Of a stretch of DNA of 42,114 nt, positions 1 through 8,251 are shown in pieces. Origin of the DNA: Clostridiaceae bacterium (lineage in GTDB: Bacteria; Bacillota; Clostridia; DSM-8532); NCBI GenBank assembly GCA_012719645.1, contig JAAXZX010000105.1, positions 1 to 42,114 of the forward strand, in the 5' to 3' direction. Numbering within the stretch: position 1 is the stretch's first letter; every line of letters starts with the position of its first letter. The position numbers and the translations under genes were made by a program. The notes beneath the pieces were generated by a model. It searched no databases, was not told the DNA's origin, and saw nothing but the letters and a program-made list of their open reading frames with translations.

Positions 1-143
1 TAATAATTTTTACGGGCTGCTTTATATGCCCATATAAGGGAACTTGATTCGCTTCCCGACCAGCGGGAGGGACAGGAAGAGTATCCTTCCTTCCCTCGCC
101 GTGCTGATGTCGGAAATGTCCTTTGGATGCCTTCTTTCAGTGG

Positions 144-1580
144 TCAGTGAGTTCCGTAAAGAATAGCGCCCTGCTTGATGAGGATTTCCTGGACTTCTTT
201 CAGATCGTTCTCGAGAGCCCTTGGTGTGACGCCTCTTCTTGCAGCCACAGCCGCCGCTACACCTGCGGCTGTCCCGGTCACAGTCGTCTGCTGGAGGAAC
301 CTGTGATGGGACGGCCTATCGGTAGAGATGGCCTTGCCGGCTACAAGGAGATTCTCAAGCCCTTTGACTACCAGCGCACGGTATGGTATGTCGTGAGAGC
401 CGCCATCCTTCGGCAGGCGTACTGCTTCCAGAGTAAGCGCCCTGTCTCCTACCGCATGCTTGCCGCCGACCGGGAAGGAGCTCTTGCCAATGACATCATC
501 AAACTTCCTTGCCTCTACCACGTCATCGGCTGTCAGCACGTAGTCACATATTATCCGGCGTGTTTCCCTGATGCGGACTTCCGGACATACCCTGGTAATA
601 TAGGCATTCTCAAAGCCCGGCAGGTATTTCTTTATACATTTCCATGCAATGATGTCCTGCATCCTGGCTTCCACTTCCACATACGTCAGATCACGGACAT
701 CGGTGCAGTCCGCGTTCCCCACATGGGACGAATGCTGGAAGTGCGCCAATACCCTGCCGCCCTCTTTGGGCATGAGGAAGAATCCGATTCCGCTGTTTCC
801 ATGCCATTCTCCGGTCTCCAGGGCTTTGACGCGGATTTTCTCGAAGCCCATGATTTCTCCGATATCAAGTATGCTTTCAGCCTTGAGGACCTCTTTCTTA
901 ATGTCTTCTACGGTCATCCCGTTATATGGCAGCAGGACCTGATCAAAGATGAAGTCGTCAATATTGCTCTTGACGTAAGCCAAAACCTTGTCCCAATCTA
1001 CACCATCCACGGTAAAGGCAACCGTGCTGGGCTCCAGCTGGTCCTTGGGAAGAATGTCATATTCTGCGCCTGCCAGGTAGCTTACCTCGCCTTCACCGGT
1101 ACAATCGATAACTACCTTGGCCAGTACTATGGACTTGCCTGAAGGATGGGCGGTAACCACACCTTTTACAACATTGCCGTCCAGGATAACATCCGTGACC
1201 ATGGTATGCAGCATAAGCTCCACATTGTTTTCCTTCATCATCTCATAGACCAAAAGGCCCCACCAATCCGGGTCAACATATGAGAAGGTGAACTGTCCGC
1301 GCCATTTCGGGCGGAGATGAGGAAGCGCATGACCAGCTTCCAGGAGCCTCTTGTGGGTTTCCTGAGCGAACCCGCCGATAATCTGCTCTCCGCGGCCGTT
1401 GAACAGAAACGCATAGGCGAATCCGGGAGGTCCTGAGAAGTTCATTTGTCCTCCAAGTTGTCCGACACGTTCGATAAGAAGCGTCTTAGCCCCTGCGCGT
1501 GCCGCCGCAATGGCCGCAGGCACACCGGAGGTGCCGCCGCCGCAGACCACTACATCATAAGAGCCATAGTAACCAAGCAT
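144..1580 (-). CDS. FAD-dependent oxidoreductase (FAD_oxidored family)
   Basis: This 478-residue flavoprotein probably oxidises or reduces a small organic substrate; the substrate is unknown. The N-terminus has a Rossmann dinucleotide-binding fold with GGGTSG at residues 14-19 and an acidic residue (E37) after the second strand, where the FAD ribose is normally held. A second FAD-contact region near the C-terminus includes NLLVAGKAIS followed by an Ala/Gly-rich helix (TGTAAGVAAAVAA), as in the pfam12831 type of enzyme. No signal peptide or membrane segment is visible, so it should be cytosolic. The start is ATG with an AAAGGGG ribosome site. It lies 37 bp downstream of the UGSC-like gene and is probably co-transcribed with it, under the divergent LysR regulator. 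The family call is firm; the substrate is not known. Confidence 0.85.
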   Translation of the reverse strand: MLGYYGSYDVVVCGGGTSGVPAAIAAARAGAKTLLIERVGQLGGQMNFSGPPGFAYAFLFNGRGEQIIGGFAQETHKRLLEAGHALPHLRPKWRGQFTFSYVDPDWWGLLVYEMMKENNVELMLHTMVTDVILDGNVVKGVVTAHPSGKSIVLAKVVIDCTGEGEVSYLAGAEYDILPKDQLEPSTVAFTVDGVDWDKVLAYVKSNIDDFIFDQVLLPYNGMTVEDIKKEVLKAESILDIGEIMGFEKIRVKALETGEWHGNSGIGFFLMPKEGGRVLAHFQHSSHVGNADCTDVRDLTYVEVEARMQDIIAWKCIKKYLPGFENAYITRVCPEVRIRETRRIICDYVLTADDVVEARKFDDVIGKSSFPVGGKHAVGDRALTLEAVRLPKDGGSHDIPYRALVVKGLENLLVAGKAISTDRPSHHRFLQQTTVTGTAAGVAAAVAARRGVTPRALENDLKEVQEILIKQGAILYGTH

Positions 1581-1617
1581 TTGATCGTCCCCTTTCTTAG
1601 CTTAAATAGTTTTTACG

Positions 1618-3336
1618 TTATTTAACTCTGAATTCCTCAATGCTTCGGGCATGGATGCCATTGGGAAGAGCAACGGGTTCCACAATTCCCTCGCTGTGCA
1701 ATGCCCAGGGCAGAATAACACCGGAGTGTCCTCCGCGCCCGCCTATTGTAACTATCTCCACATCCCTTGGCGTGCGAACAACGGGCATCGGATGCCTGTT
1801 TTCGAATTCGGGCGGACGGACGGGCACAAGTCCCCTGTTCCGTACCATCGGAACCTGGTGGTATGCATAGGTGAATACATGCTCGCGAATCATGTCCTTC
1901 GTATAACCGGCCTTCTTAAGCATCTTGGCATGGTCAGGCGTAAGGCAGATCACCAGGGGCCCGGGAATGTATGCGTTGTTGGATCCCAGGGTCGTGCAGC
2001 AGGCTGTAATTGTATCCAGAAGGTCGTGTCCGTTAAGGCTCAGGAAATCGATAATGTCGTGCAATGGTTCCGCCTTAAGAACGTAAACCGTTGTTGTGTT
2101 TTTATCGTAATGTTCCTCGTTTATCATCTTCCATTCGGCAAGCTCAGGCTCCTCGGCAAAGCAATATGTGAATTCAGCCTGGGAAGCCAGACAGTCAAGG
2201 TCACAGATACCCGGCACTGAACGGCATACGTTCATGATTACCAGGTTGACAGCCCGACCAATAGTTGCGTTCATGGGCCAGCCGGGACCCAGACAGCCTT
2301 GTTTTCCGGAAATGCCGATTTCCTGCGCAATCGGACCGCTGACAAGCACCAGGTTGCCGCCGGGATGGGAAGTAGTGACTGACTGGAGCAGGTTGTACTT
2401 GGGATTATTCAGCGCTTTGAATGCAGCGACCAGTATGGGCATTGCCTTGGGGGTACAGCCCGCCATAACCGCCGCAATAGCTACATCCCGGACGGTAATG
2501 TCTTTTCCTGAAGGGCCGACTTCATTGCAAAGCACCATATCCTCGTCAAACGGGCAATAGCTCAGCATATTCTTATAGCGGGCCAGGGTAGGTGGTATAA
2601 TCGGCAGGCCGTCGCTGATGTGCTCCCGGTTGAAATACTCGTTTATTTCCTCCATGTAGCATCCGGGTTCAAGAAGCTTTTCCTCCTCAACCTCGATCTC
2701 GTCGATTATCGGCAGCAGTCCATCCTTTCTCGGAGGAATCCTGTCCATCTTGAAATCTATATGGGCAACCTCTGCCAGCCTGTCTCCCGTTGCGGTAAGC
2801 GAATCTATGATGTAGTCCCATTTTAAGTCTATCTGCTCCCTTACTTCTTCGACCGTGCTGGCCTGGTAGATATCAATTGAACAGAGGCACAGGTTCCCTG
2901 CGCGGTAGACTCCAACCCCTTCGGTAATGCTGGATCCCGGAGGTGCTGTGATATACACGGCGGGAATGCCCAGTTTTTCAAGGGCAATAGTGATAATTGT
3001 TGTTGCCGCAGAGGTTCCCATATCGCCCAGGGCCACAACTGCTGCCGTAGGCTTCTCCTGGGCCAGCATTCCTGCATATTCCTCAAGTTTCTTGGTGTTC
3101 TTGCCCCTGACGGTCTCCACATAGTCAACGAAATTGCAGATGCCCAGTTCTTTGAATCGCTCCTTAATGCGCACAAAGACCTGGTTATAGTTGCAGAAGC
3201 TCAGTTTCGTGTTATCATAGAAAAGAATTTTTCCGTTCCTCAGATCATCCAGCGTTACACGCGGCGCAAGTTCCAGGACGGGTCTTTCCTGATAACCTCG
3301 TGGATCCAATAGGGCGTTCAGTTTTTTACCATTCAT
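1618..3336 (-). CDS. UGSC-like domain protein fused to a DGLPxxPPT-type domain
   Basis: A 572-residue protein of unknown function. Residues about 25-185 resemble the UGSC family, in which a Sec/Cys-Gly-Ser-Cys motif follows a glycine-rich strand. Here the corresponding stretch is G104-D-M-G-T-S109, so the selenocysteine/cysteine position is Met106 (ATG at 3021-3019) and the final Cys is Ser109. From about residue 225 a second domain begins with DGLPIIPPT (242-250), followed by a Cys-containing AVMAGCTP segment, a glycine-rich GCLGPGWPMNATIGRA segment and a C-terminal GGRGGHS (532-538). I recall this second domain from uncharacterised proteins in several bacterial phyla, but I know no assigned reaction. 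The start has a clear GGGGGAG ribosome site. It is the first gene of an operon with the FAD oxidoreductase. The family assignment is from memory and moderately sure. Confidence 0.6.
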   Translation of the reverse strand: MNGKKLNALLDPRGYQERPVLELAPRVTLDDLRNGKILFYDNTKLSFCNYNQVFVRIKERFKELGICNFVDYVETVRGKNTKKLEEYAGMLAQEKPTAAVVALGDMGTSAATTIITIALEKLGIPAVYITAPPGSSITEGVGVYRAGNLCLCSIDIYQASTVEEVREQIDLKWDYIIDSLTATGDRLAEVAHIDFKMDRIPPRKDGLLPIIDEIEVEEEKLLEPGCYMEEINEYFNREHISDGLPIIPPTLARYKNMLSYCPFDEDMVLCNEVGPSGKDITVRDVAIAAVMAGCTPKAMPILVAAFKALNNPKYNLLQSVTTSHPGGNLVLVSGPIAQEIGISGKQGCLGPGWPMNATIGRAVNLVIMNVCRSVPGICDLDCLASQAEFTYCFAEEPELAEWKMINEEHYDKNTTTVYVLKAEPLHDIIDFLSLNGHDLLDTITACCTTLGSNNAYIPGPLVICLTPDHAKMLKKAGYTKDMIREHVFTYAYHQVPMVRNRGLVPVRPPEFENRHPMPVVRTPRDVEIVTIGGRGGHSGVILPWALHSEGIVEPVALPNGIHARSIEEFRVK

Positions 3337-3547
3337 ACAAACAACTCCCCCTTTGCCATATATTTTTTAGGCATTTTAAACAATCATCTGATTCCATCAT
3401 ACGGGCCCTGCCATGAGGTAATCAAATCGAATGTGGAAACAAGTCGTTTACCATTTGGAAAGACAAATGATGCACCGGCGCAAATGCGCTTGATAAGCGC
3501 GTTTTTGAAAACAGCTGATCAATAACGGAAGCAATTTGCATAATTTT

Positions 3548-3565
3548 CATTGTTACAAGTCAATG
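3548..3565. promoter_or_regulatory. Candidate LysR-type dyad in divergent intergenic region
   Basis: CATTG and CAATG arms separated by 8 bp lie between the UGSC-like operon and the lysR gene. A T-N11-A element can be read inside, as in many LysR-type sites, and LysR proteins commonly bind the shared promoter region of divergent genes. On the minus strand a TTGACT hexamer overlaps the dyad, which could place it over the operon promoter. The rest of the 365-bp gap (3337-3701) holds a short hairpin at 3486-3500 (GCGCTT/AAGCGC) and no gene that I can support. Confidence 0.35.
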
Positions 3566-3701
3566 TTTTTTTGGTAAAATAGTATGAGGTGCAAATTTGA
3601 ACATTCAGTTCACACCTGTAATCAACCAGTCAATATGCTTCCATCCATCATACGATAATTGCTGACCATCCAGGTTTTACGATTTGAAAGGGGGGGAAAT
3701 T

Positions 3702-4613
3702 GTGAAACTGGAGTATCTCTTTTCTTTTGTTGCACTCAGAAAATACCTGAATCTCTCCGAAGCCGCCGCAAGTCTTTACATTTCGGAATCTGCTCTTTCC
3801 AAGCAACTCAGAGCACTGGAGGAAGAACTGGGCGGGATGCTCTTCGAACGCCGCCATTCACTGACCAGGCTCACCCCGTTGGGAGAACTGGTTTCATTGC
3901 ACGTTGACAAGATCCTGAAACAGTACGACAGCATGATCCTGGATGTGAAAACCTTCCTGGGTACGGATAACAAGAAACTAAGGATTGCGTCATTGTTCGA
4001 AATGTCGCAGTATGGCATAACCGATTTGATAGTAGGCTTTGAATTCGACAGGATCAATTTCTACGTTGAATCCCGGGAATGCGATCATGCACAGATGATA
4101 AACCTTCTGGACACCAGGCAAACCGATCTGATCATCGGATTCAGGGAACTGCTGCCACAGCAGCCGAAGTATTCCCAGGTCCCTTTGAAGGAGGAATCTC
4201 TTGTGCTGGTTGTAAACAACACCCATCCCTTCGCATCCAGGGATTCTATTTCCCTGAAGGATGCCATGGATGAAAAGTTCTGCTTTCCGAGAGAGGATTC
4301 TTCGCTGTTTGCATTTTTTTATAATACCTGCACGGCTAATGGCTTTACACCCAGGCTTACGCTATCCGATGTCCGACTTGGAACGATAAAGCGTTACATC
4401 CTGGAGGGAATGAGGATAACGCTCCAAACCCGCACCCGGGCGGAAAACTTTTTCAACGAACCGATATTTAAGCTGATCGGTATTAATGACTCACCAACCC
4501 TCACATTGGCCATCGTTACAAATAAGGATCTTCTTGATGAAACAGGCCTGAGCTTCATTCAGTACGCCAAAAAATACTATTCGAAAGCAGGCTGCATGCC
4601 TTCATATTTCTGA
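3702..4613 (+). CDS. LysR-family transcriptional regulator
   Basis: A 303-residue DNA-binding regulator. The first 60 residues form the LysR winged helix-turn-helix (residues of the type LSEAAASLYISESALSKQLRALEEELG), followed by an effector-binding domain of the periplasmic-binding-protein fold. I chose GTG at 3702 because it has a purine ribosome site (AAAGGGGGGGAAATT) directly upstream and gives the canonical start KLEYLFSFVAL; the in-frame TTG at 3684 would put that site inside the coding region. It is transcribed away from the UGSC-like/FAD operon, the usual arrangement for a LysR protein and its target. A small-molecule inducer related to the operon's substrate is inferred, not shown. 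Confidence 0.88.
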   Translation: MKLEYLFSFVALRKYLNLSEAAASLYISESALSKQLRALEEELGGMLFERRHSLTRLTPLGELVSLHVDKILKQYDSMILDVKTFLGTDNKKLRIASLFEMSQYGITDLIVGFEFDRINFYVESRECDHAQMINLLDTRQTDLIIGFRELLPQQPKYSQVPLKEESLVLVVNNTHPFASRDSISLKDAMDEKFCFPREDSSLFAFFYNTCTANGFTPRLTLSDVRLGTIKRYILEGMRITLQTRTRAENFFNEPIFKLIGINDSPTLTLAIVTNKDLLDETGLSFIQYAKKYYSKAGCMPSYF

Positions 4614-4782
4614 CCGTTTCGCCTGAATCATGCTGAGGAAACCGTCCTGCCGCGCCATGTCGAATTTGTGTAATTACGCGGACAGCTTGTCACACTTGTC
4701 CAACCCGGAGAATAAACTGTAATGGGAAGGATTCATCTTAATGGTTTCCCGTAAGGAGGCGCCTCTCCTCCTTTATGCCGGG

Positions 4783-4820
4783 TGCCGGACTTAGCCAGCT
4801 AAGTCCGGCATTTAATTTTT
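4783..4820 (+). terminator. Intrinsic terminator before the GntR operon
   Basis: A perfect 12-bp stem (TGCCGGACTTAG, 4783-4794; its complement at 4799-4810) with a CCAG loop is followed by TTTAATTTTTT. It would stop read-through from lysR into the GntR operon. It lies 170 bp past the lysR stop; I found no gene in 4614-4782, only a second short stem at about 4752-4772 (AAGGAGG/CCTCCTT). Confidence 0.75.
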
Positions 4821-4832
4821 TCTGAAAAGCAC

Positions 4833-4861
4833 TTGACTCATCTCAGGTTTTACTGTATTAT
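4833..4861 (+). promoter_or_regulatory. Sigma-A promoter of the GntR-ABC operon
   Basis: TTGACT (4833-4838) and TATTAT (4856-4861) are separated by exactly 17 bp and lie 40 bp before the gntR start. The -10 element is inside the left arm of the large palindrome described separately, so a protein bound there would occlude RNA polymerase. Confidence 0.75.
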
Positions 4862-4889
4862 TGTATTAAGTGCTTAATACAATAATACA
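4854..4889. promoter_or_regulatory. 36-bp perfect palindrome, probable GntR operator
   Basis: Two perfect 17-bp arms (4854-4870 and 4873-4889) flank a TG centre. Each arm contains two copies of TGTATTA in direct repeat, so the site carries four related half-sites. It covers the -10 box and the start region and ends just before the gntR ribosome site. Autorepression by the YtrA-type regulator encoded immediately downstream is the simplest reading. Confidence 0.75.
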
Positions 4890-4901
4890 AGGAGTGATAA
4901 A

Positions 4902-5273
4902 ATGCCGTGGGAACTGAAACCGGACAGACCCATCTATGCACAGCTGGTTGAACATATAGTGCAGATGATTCTTTCCGGCGTCTATCCTCCGGGCTCGAAG
5001 CTGCCTTCGGTACGTGATCTTGCAAAAGAGGCCTCAGTCAATCCCAATACCATGCAGCGGGCGCTTGCCATGCTGGAGGAGGACGGACTAATAATCACCC
5101 ACCGCACCAGCGGCCGGTCAATAACGGAGGATTCGGAGATGATAAGGAAAACCAGAACCAGGATAGCCCGGGACCAGGTGTCGGAATTCCTGGAAAAAAT
5201 GCAGAAACTGGGCTTTGAGAAAGAAGAGATCCTGTCCATCATAACCGAGATGATCAAGGAGGTGAGGGGATGA
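4902..5273 (+). CDS. GntR-family repressor, YtrA subfamily
   Basis: A 123-residue regulator. Residues about 10-75 form the GntR winged helix (IYAQLVEHIVQMILSGVYPPG, then LPSVRDLAKEASVNPNTMQRA), and only a short helical tail follows, which is typical of the YtrA subfamily that controls ABC exporters and lacks a large effector domain. The start is ATG behind AAGGAGTGATAAA. Its stop overlaps the next start as ATGA, so the three genes are translationally coupled. It probably represses its own operon through the 36-bp palindrome upstream. The inducing signal is unknown; cell-envelope-active compounds are typical for homologous systems. Confidence 0.9.
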   Translation: MPWELKPDRPIYAQLVEHIVQMILSGVYPPGSKLPSVRDLAKEASVNPNTMQRALAMLEEDGLIITHRTSGRSITEDSEMIRKTRTRIARDQVSEFLEKMQKLGFEKEEILSIITEMIKEVRG

Positions 5274-5965
5274 ACCCCATTTTGGAATGCAATGGGCTTA
5301 CAAAGACCTTTGGACCTAAAAAGGCACTTTCAGATATAAACCTTAAGATCGGCCAGGGCCAGATTGTAGGGCTTTTGGGACCCAACGGAAGCGGCAAGAC
5401 CACACTGATCAAGATTGCAACTGCCCTCCTGACCCCTTCTTCGGGGGAAATACAAATATCTGGCATGAAACCGGGACTCGGCACCAAGAAGATCGTATCG
5501 TATCTGCCGGAAAAGAACTACCTGAATGACTGGATGCGCGTCCGCGATATAATCGGGATGTTTAAAGACTTTTATGAGGATTTCAACCCCGAAAAGGCCT
5601 GCGATATGCTTAAGAGGCTTAACATCAGCGCCGACGACAGGCTTAAGACCCTGTCCAAGGGCACGAAGGAAAAGGTTCAGCTCATCCTGGTCATGAGCCG
5701 GGAAGCGAAACTGTACCTTTTGGACGAGCCGATAGGCGGAGTTGATCCGGCGGCCCGCGATTATATCCTCGAAACAATCATAGGCAACTATAACCCGGAA
5801 GCGACAGTCCTCATCTCCACCCACCTTATCTATGACGTTGAGAAGATACTGGACCATGTGATCTTTATCAACGAGGGACGTTTGGTATTGTCCTCATCGG
5901 TGGATGAAATCAGGGAGCAGGGAAAATCGGTGGACGGACTGTTCAGGGAGGTGTTCAGATGTTAG
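5270..5965 (+). CDS. ABC transporter ATP-binding protein (YtrB/BcrA type)
   Basis: A 231-residue nucleotide-binding subunit. The Walker A motif GPNGSGKTT is near residues 37-45 and Walker B is LYLLDEP. The signature is a weak LSKGTKEK in place of LSGGQ, and the switch His is in VLISTHL. These features match exporters of the multidrug/antibiotic-resistance type regulated by YtrA-like repressors. It overlaps gntR by 4 bp and the permease gene by 7 bp, and has a very strong ribosome site (GGAGGTGAGGGG) inside gntR. It should pair with the next gene's membrane protein as a dimer. The substrate cannot be read from the sequence. Confidence 0.93.
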   Translation: MNPILECNGLTKTFGPKKALSDINLKIGQGQIVGLLGPNGSGKTTLIKIATALLTPSSGEIQISGMKPGLGTKKIVSYLPEKNYLNDWMRVRDIIGMFKDFYEDFNPEKACDMLKRLNISADDRLKTLSKGTKEKVQLILVMSREAKLYLLDEPIGGVDPAARDYILETIIGNYNPEATVLISTHLIYDVEKILDHVIFINEGRLVLSSSVDEIREQGKSVDGLFREVFRC

Positions 5966-6744
5966 GAAAGCTGATAAAGTATGAACTGAAGGCAACGGGA
6001 AGGACTTTTCTGCCTCTCTACGCCGCACTGCTGGTTTTTGCGGCTGTCACCAAGCTTACTTACCTGCTTTCGGACAGCGGTGACAATATTCCGGCTGTTA
6101 TCAGCCTGATTTTATACATCATAATCCTGACAGGCATGTTTGTCATGACATTTGTGGTCATGATCCAGCGGTTTTACAAAAACCTTTTATCCGATGAGGG
6201 ATACCTGATGTTCACCCTGCCGGTGGAAACATGGAAGCATATTACAAGCAAGCTGCTGGTATCCGTGATATGGAACATCGGGAGTATAGCGGCGGCAATC
6301 CTTTCCATCGTCATCCTGAGTATTGACGATATCATTTCCGGAGAGATGAAGACTGAACTTTCCATTGATATTGCCGGCTCAACCACTGCACTCGCACTAT
6401 TTGAGCTCATCCTTGCATGCATCGCCGGCATGGTTTTCGGGATTCTTATCATCTATGCCTCCATCGCGTGGGGCCACCTGTCCAAGCGGCACAGGATCAT
6501 GGCTTCCATTGGCGCCTTCCTTGCTCTGGCTACCTTTTCCCAGATTATGTTCTTCTGCTTTACTGTTATGCCAGTTGCCAAGGCACTGCAGGAGCGCGGT
6601 GATATACTGTATATCGGCCTGGACAGATCTTTAACCATATACCATTGGTTCATGTGGATTCTGATTGCTTTCCTTGTTATCTTATCTGCGCTTTTCTTCG
6701 CAATAACAAATTATGTACTGAACAGGGAACTCAACCTTGAATAG
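5959..6744 (+). CDS. ABC transporter permease (ABC-2 type)
   Basis: A 261-residue polytopic membrane protein with about six hydrophobic segments (starting near residues 17, 50, 105, 145, 180 and 230), the size of a half-transporter membrane subunit. It overlaps the ATPase gene by 7 bp and has a GGGAGGTG ribosome site, so it is made together with the ATPase. Family resemblance is through fold and context only; I see no diagnostic short motif. Together with the two preceding genes it forms a complete self-regulated export system. Confidence 0.85.
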   Translation: MLGKLIKYELKATGRTFLPLYAALLVFAAVTKLTYLLSDSGDNIPAVISLILYIIILTGMFVMTFVVMIQRFYKNLLSDEGYLMFTLPVETWKHITSKLLVSVIWNIGSIAAAILSIVILSIDDIISGEMKTELSIDIAGSTTALALFELILACIAGMVFGILIIYASIAWGHLSKRHRIMASIGAFLALATFSQIMFFCFTVMPVAKALQERGDILYIGLDRSLTIYHWFMWILIAFLVILSALFFAITNYVLNRELNLE

Positions 6745-6796
6745 TTCACGGCGATACGGCAAAAGTTCTTGAAAACTTGAGGCTTCATTGCAACAA

Positions 6797-6821
6797 AAAG
6801 AGACCTGTTACAGGTCTCTTT
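6797..6821 (-). terminator. Terminator hairpin containing the stop codon of the secreted-protein gene
   Basis: An 11-bp stem (AAAGAGACCTG/CAGGTCTCTTT) encloses TTA, which is the TAA stop codon of the minus-strand gene ending at 6808. On the minus strand the stem continues into a T run, giving an intrinsic terminator. A larger outer pairing (CGGCAAAAG near 6756 with CTTTTGCCG near 6824-6832, then TTTTTT) could end the plus-strand ABC operon as well. Confidence 0.75.
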
Positions 6822-7431
6822 CACTTTTGCCGTTTTTTGGCTTTCCAGCCTTTCTGAAGAACCTGGGATACCCAGTCCCGTCCCATTTGTTTATTCTATC
6901 CGAGTATTTCTCAAAAATCCTGTCAGCCTTGTCCCTGTCCATCTCGCCTCTTTCAACCAGGCTGTCCAGGTAGTCCTTGCAGTCCCTGATCAGCCTGGCC
7001 CGCTTTTCTTCAAGGGGCAGCCCGTTGAACTCCTTTATCTCGGCGATGCCCTTGTCAATTCTTCTGAGGATGGCTTCAGCCTCCTCTTTTGAAATCCTGC
7101 CTTCCTTCAGCAGTCCTTCGATTTCTTTCTTCCTGTTTTCAAGGACGGTTATGGGATCTTTCTCAAACTCTTCCCATACTTTTTTCCGGTCCCGCTTTTT
7201 TTCTTTTATTGGAGCCTTGTCTTCGGGACCTTTCTTTTCCGGAGTTTCCTTTTCGGGAACCTTCATTTCAGGTTCTTTCCCCTTCGGCTCTTTCTCCCCG
7301 GGCGCCTTTTCACGGCCCTCCAATTCCACATGAGCAGGACCCTCTTCCACAGCGCACGGAACCGTAAAAACCGTAAACGCGGCCAGTACTCCAAAAATCG
7401 CGGCTGCCGCGACAACTCCTTTTATTCTCAA
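6808..7431 (-). CDS. Secreted Lys/Glu/Pro-rich protein, DUF2680-like C-terminus
   Basis: A 207-residue exported protein of unknown function. I set the start at TTG 7431 because it sits 4 bp after GGGAGGTGA and yields a signal peptide (RIKGVV, then a hydrophobic core to about residue 25, FTVPCA as probable cleavage site); longer in-frame starts lack a ribosome site. Residues about 30-75 are a low-complexity charged stretch with repeated GPEDK/EKEP/PEKE units. Residues about 85-195 are helical and contain two copies of a pattern like LLKEGRISKEEAEAIL and LVERGEMDRDKADRIF, as in DUF2680-type secreted proteins. It is a single gene with its own terminator. A cell-surface or wall-associated role is inferred only from secretion. 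Confidence 0.7.
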   Translation of the reverse strand: MRIKGVVAAAAIFGVLAAFTVFTVPCAVEEGPAHVELEGREKAPGEKEPKGKEPEMKVPEKETPEKKGPEDKAPIKEKKRDRKKVWEEFEKDPITVLENRKKEIEGLLKEGRISKEEAEAILRRIDKGIAEIKEFNGLPLEEKRARLIRDCKDYLDSLVERGEMDRDKADRIFEKYSDRINKWDGTGYPRFFRKAGKPKNGKSERDL

Positions 7432-7585
7432 TTTATCACCTCCCGAAATTATTCTCCCCGATTTTGAGCAAGTCATTGATGACAATATTTATTAATCCAT
7501 GTATACAAAAAACATCTTGCGCGCGTTATTTTTTCCTTGATTCATTCCTTCCATAAGTGTTAAAGTTATATGCGGGGTGATTCAT

Positions 7586-8149
7586 ATGAAAAAGACATAC
7601 AGGATTACGATAGCAGGCGTGGAAAGGGAACTGCCGCTTTGCAGCATAAACGAGGATCTTAAAATAGCGGCTTTTGTCATTCTCGGCGATGTGGAACTGA
7701 CCTCCGCATGCGCAGCCGAACTGGTAAAAAGGATCCCAGAGCATGATATCATGATAACCGCCGAGGCCAAGGGAATCCCTCTGATCCACGAAATGGCCCG
7801 CCAGATGGGTGTAAACAGGTACCTGGTGGCAAGGAAGGCTGAAAAACTCTACATGGTTGATCCCATAAACGTGGAAGTGCAGTCCATCACCACCGCAAGG
7901 AAACAGACCCTGTATATCGATAAGAATGACGCGATGGCACTGCAGGGCAAGCGGGTTGTCATTATCGATGATGTCATCAGCACAGGCGAGTCCATATTTG
8001 CAGTAGAGAAGCTTGTCAAGATGTCGGGAGGAACAGTGGTCGGGAAGGCTGCAATACTGGCGGAAGGCGACGCCAAGTACCGTGAAGACATCATTTACCT
8101 TGAATACCTTCCCCTCTTCAACAAGGACGGAGAGGCCATCGAAAATTGA
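7586..8149 (+). CDS. Phosphoribosyltransferase (adenine PRTase-like)
   Basis: A 187-residue type I phosphoribosyltransferase. The PRPP-binding loop is VVIIDDVISTGES (around residues 127-139), and the core TAEAKGIPL segment matches the adenine phosphoribosyltransferase side of the family. True Apt proteins are slightly shorter and more conserved, so this may be a paralogue or a regulator of purine genes rather than Apt itself. The start is ATG 7586 with GGGGTG upstream; an in-frame GTG at 7577 overlaps that ribosome site and is less likely. It stands alone, followed by its own terminator. Confidence 0.85.
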   Translation: MKKTYRITIAGVERELPLCSINEDLKIAAFVILGDVELTSACAAELVKRIPEHDIMITAEAKGIPLIHEMARQMGVNRYLVARKAEKLYMVDPINVEVQSITTARKQTLYIDKNDAMALQGKRVVIIDDVISTGESIFAVEKLVKMSGGTVVGKAAILAEGDAKYREDIIYLEYLPLFNKDGEAIEN

Positions 8150-8195
8150 GAACAGCAGGAACCGGTTTCCGGCTGTATGCCATGAAAGGGTGAAC

Positions 8196-8226
8196 AAAAG
8201 GCTATGAACAAATTCATAGCCTTTTT
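8196..8226 (+). terminator. Terminator of the phosphoribosyltransferase gene
   Basis: AAAAGGCTATGAA pairs with TTCATAGCCTTTTT across a 4-base loop and ends in a T run, 47 bp after the stop codon at 8149. It is a standard intrinsic terminator. Confidence 0.85.
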
Positions 8227-8251
8227 GATATAAAAACTACCTCCGGATATG

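Noticed and set aside
1..143. Possible end of another minus-strand gene at the left edge
   Set aside because: Frames are open but too short to recognise. Only a small TTATATG/CATATAA dyad (about 22-37) is visible.
123..1142. Plus-strand frame of 339 codons opposite the FAD oxidoreductase
   Set aside because: It is an antisense shadow of a gene with clear FAD motifs, with no family resemblance of its own.
4614..4782. Possible small RNA between lysR and the GntR operon terminator
   Set aside because: Only weak promoter-like hexamers and one short stem are present. I could not support a transcript distinct from the lysR 3' end.
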